A stretch of 64,000 nt of DNA from NCBI GenBank assembly GCA_013397695.1, contig VYZI01000074.1, positions 246,807-310,806 of the forward strand, given 5' to 3'. This stretch comes from Centropus unirufus (taxonomy: Eukaryota; Chordata; Aves; Cuculiformes; Centropidae). This document shows positions 61,441 to 64,000 of the stretch, in pieces. Position numbers and translations under genes: made by a program. Each line of letters begins with the position of its first letter. Position 1 is the stretch's first letter. The notes beneath the pieces are model-generated. The model made no database searches. It worked only from the letters and a program-made list of their open reading frames with translations, and was not told the origin of the DNA.

Positions 61441-64000
61441 TGATCTGTTTTTTAGTTTGGAAATAAGCATATGAACACTGGCTTTTGATATAAGACCTTG
61501 TAGTCCACACAAACAGACATTATCTGAGACACAATAACTTTAAGATGGGATGTCCTTTAATGTATGTAGACCTGTCTTCTGGAGGTGTCTATCTGTGCCC
61601 ATTTCCATTACAGAAGCAGAGGCACTGAGGGCTATATTCACTCACCTGATGTAGGCATCAAGAGACCAGATCAATTGCTCACCCACATATGGTATCTAAT
61701 GCAATTGCACTGTAGGTGTCCTATTTACTCCAGGCTCTGACTTCTCAGGAAGTGCACAGATGTGCTACAGGTCCCATATTGTAAGTGACAGCCCTGAAAG
61801 ACATCCTAGTTATACAGACATTTTCAGGTGACACTAGAGGTCTGTCTGTATGCAAAGACCTACTCAATCCAGCTAATCAAATGGGTATTTGCTTTAGGCT
61901 GAGATTAATATTTTTCTTGATCTACTGACTGAGTAGATTATGGACTTACATCGCTACCCCAAACATAGATTTAATCTCTTCTAGCTGAGAAAACATTTGA
62001 ACTTGATGCTCTTTCTTCCTTTGCATTCATTCCTTTCTCTTAGATAAAATAACCACCACCGTTTTCACTTTCTCAGGATACCACATTTATGTGAAAACGC
62101 TAAGGCCTTCTGAGTGCTTCTGAAGGGCAGATATATGTGACCATTCTCTTGGAAGGACAATTCCTTGGTACTGTTTGAGCTGCAGGACATCTCAGGCTAT
62201 CATAATATGTTATCAGGGTTGCAGAGAGAAATACTTCCATGCTCAGTGTTTCGCATGGACCAGCTCCCCAGGTCAGCATGCAGATCTTTGAGCCACTATT
62301 CTAAAACACCTAACTCTTCTCTCAAGGTGTACAGTAAGCCTAAGAGCCTAGCTCTGGCCTTACAGTTCCTTTCTAGGACACTGACATCCTGAATGCCTAC
62401 TAGGTATCTCACATCCAAACTAAAAGAGAAGACATTATTTCCTGTAGAAAAGTGTAGAATATAAGCTTTAACTCTTCATGTTGAAATGATACAACTACAA
62501 TTGCTATATTAGATATTAGGGGTTTTTTTACAATTACTGGAATAAAGGATCAATTTCTGCAAAGAAAAGGTGAGTCAAACGTTGATCTGTAACAAGTAGA
62601 TATTCCTAAGTTCATGACAGATTCTGATTTTAGTTGTCTCAGTATCCTTTGCATACCTTCATCAATGTAGGTTTAATACATAGATGAAAAGGGATGTAGT
62701 GTTGCATTGGGTTGCCTGAAATACATTTAAACTTAGCTAGATAAAGAATACGCAGTTCTCAAGCATGATTTAAATTTTCCCTGTTTATTTGACACAGACG
62801 TTTTTACATTTTCAAGGCCAGAACCATTGTAAAATCAATATTTTTTTTTTAATAAAGACAATACTGGAAATCATCTATCTCCTGGTGAAGTATGAGGAAG
62901 TCAGGTCTGCAGGAAAAGACAGATTCAGAATGAATGGCAAGAAAATATATTTTTTTGTCTTTTGATTCTCAAGGGGCAGCAAATGGATTGCTTGCTTCAG
63001 TATGCACAGAAAAAGGTCGGGTTTTTAATTAGCAATGTATTTCCCTATTACTCTTTCATTCAGTGAATAACAGGAAAAGTGAACAAAAGTTACTAGAACC
63101 AGCATATTAATGAAGTATCCAGTGATTTCACATAGTTCATCATATAATAATAATAATCAGTTCTTCATTACTCTTTTTTTAAGTAGTTCAAGATTCAGGC
63201 TTGGCTACTTCATATATTTCTTTTGTTAGGCAGGAGTCATTATTCAGGTATGTCACTTCCCCATCTTCTGCTTACAATTCCAGACTGGTGTAGAAGCATT
63301 TACAAGTTTTGCCCTTGCACTGTCACTCAGTACCACATACGCCAGTCAACCGGCACTGTAGGAAGTCTTCCCTATTTATTGTTATTGTACTGTTTATTTC
63401 CCTCCTAACACTCTCAGACGCACCATGAGCATTAATACAGTCCCACTCATCCCTGTTTTACTGAAAAAAAACAAATAAATGAACTTAACCTTGAACTACC
63501 ATTTCTATACAGAATTTGCTATGGTGGATTTACTGAATTTGTACTTAGGCAGGGCATTGGAATTGGAGCCTTAAATCAGCCTGATAAAATGAACTTATCA
63601 ATCTAACCAATGTAGTCTTCAGAGTTATGTAGAAAGAAATCTTTCAGGTTTAGTTTGTGAAGCAATCATATTTCCTATTGGAGATTCCAGGTGGAGAGTA
63701 AGGTTTACTCCTGGTGTTTTTCAAGAAAGTGCAAGTTATTTTATTTAACTTGAGCATTGTCTTAAAATCCTTAATAAAAACTGTCACAGAATGCACTTTA
63801 CTTCAGTGTGACCTTCATATCTTGAATTAAGTTTTAAACAAACACACAAAACCAAGAATATGCTTAATACATTTAATTTGAATAGAAAGAGAACAGCAAG
63901 AATGACTAAGATCTGAATTCTGCTACTCCTGTTGAATGAGCTTCTCTGTTTATCACTCATATTGAAAATCATTGAGTCCACTCCCTCCAAAAATATATTT
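61441..64000. other. AT-rich non-coding DNA, no gene recognised
   Basis: I see no exon, RNA or clear repeat. The region around 61600-61850 and the 75-codon frame at 62165-62392 are slightly GC-richer and may be old interspersed repeats I cannot name. Confidence 0.5.

Overview
The window looks like AT-rich, CpG-poor vertebrate nuclear DNA from a bird. The best evidence is the CR1 retrotransposon copies with typical avian 3' ends: a stretch of the type 'ggtcccttccaacccaaacc', then 'attctgtgattctatgatt'-like short direct repeats, at 25588-25929, 40423-40597 and 53340-54007. Nothing is bacterial, organellar or plasmid-like: there are no operons, no ribosome-binding-site-led reading frames, and no rRNA or tRNA.

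I find no supportable protein-coding gene or exon. The longest gap-free open frame is about 120 codons. Frames are scattered on both strands as expected by chance, and the only recognisable peptides are decayed LINE reverse transcriptase and endonuclease. The window is best read as intergenic DNA (gene-desert-like) or the inside of a very large intron.

Layout. 1-9.3 kb: plain AT-rich sequence with one old CR1 fragment (1680-1790), a 25-bp tandem duplication and simple repeats. 9347-9558: an assembly gap of 212 N with a 16-bp near-repeat at both edges, followed by a short LTR-like scrap. 9.7-25.5 kb: AT-rich sequence with a possible conserved element near 23.0-23.5 kb. 25.6-25.9 kb: an internally deleted CR1. 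26-35.8 kb: AT-rich, with a palindrome plus tandem duplication at 33174-33236. 35.9-37.9 kb: the most interesting part, a cluster of sequence that looks like conserved non-coding DNA. It contains an 84-nt hairpin (36090-36173) and a SOX/POU-like composite site. 40.4 kb: a CR1 3' end. 44.65-44.80 kb: a decayed L3/CR1-type endonuclease on the minus strand. 45.6-46.4 kb: another conserved-looking block. 49.8-50.3 kb: an old CR1 reverse transcriptase on the minus strand. 53.3-54.0 kb: the longest CR1 copy on the plus strand. 59.7-60.1 kb: a GC-rich, probably LTR-derived insertion. 61.3-61.4 kb: a small conserved-looking patch with an octamer motif.

If the window has a function, it is most likely cis-regulatory or a small structured RNA rather than protein coding. 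Conservation cannot be measured from one sequence, so the conserved-element calls are hypotheses based on motif content and low repeat content. All repeat family names come from recognising sequence patterns, not from a database search.
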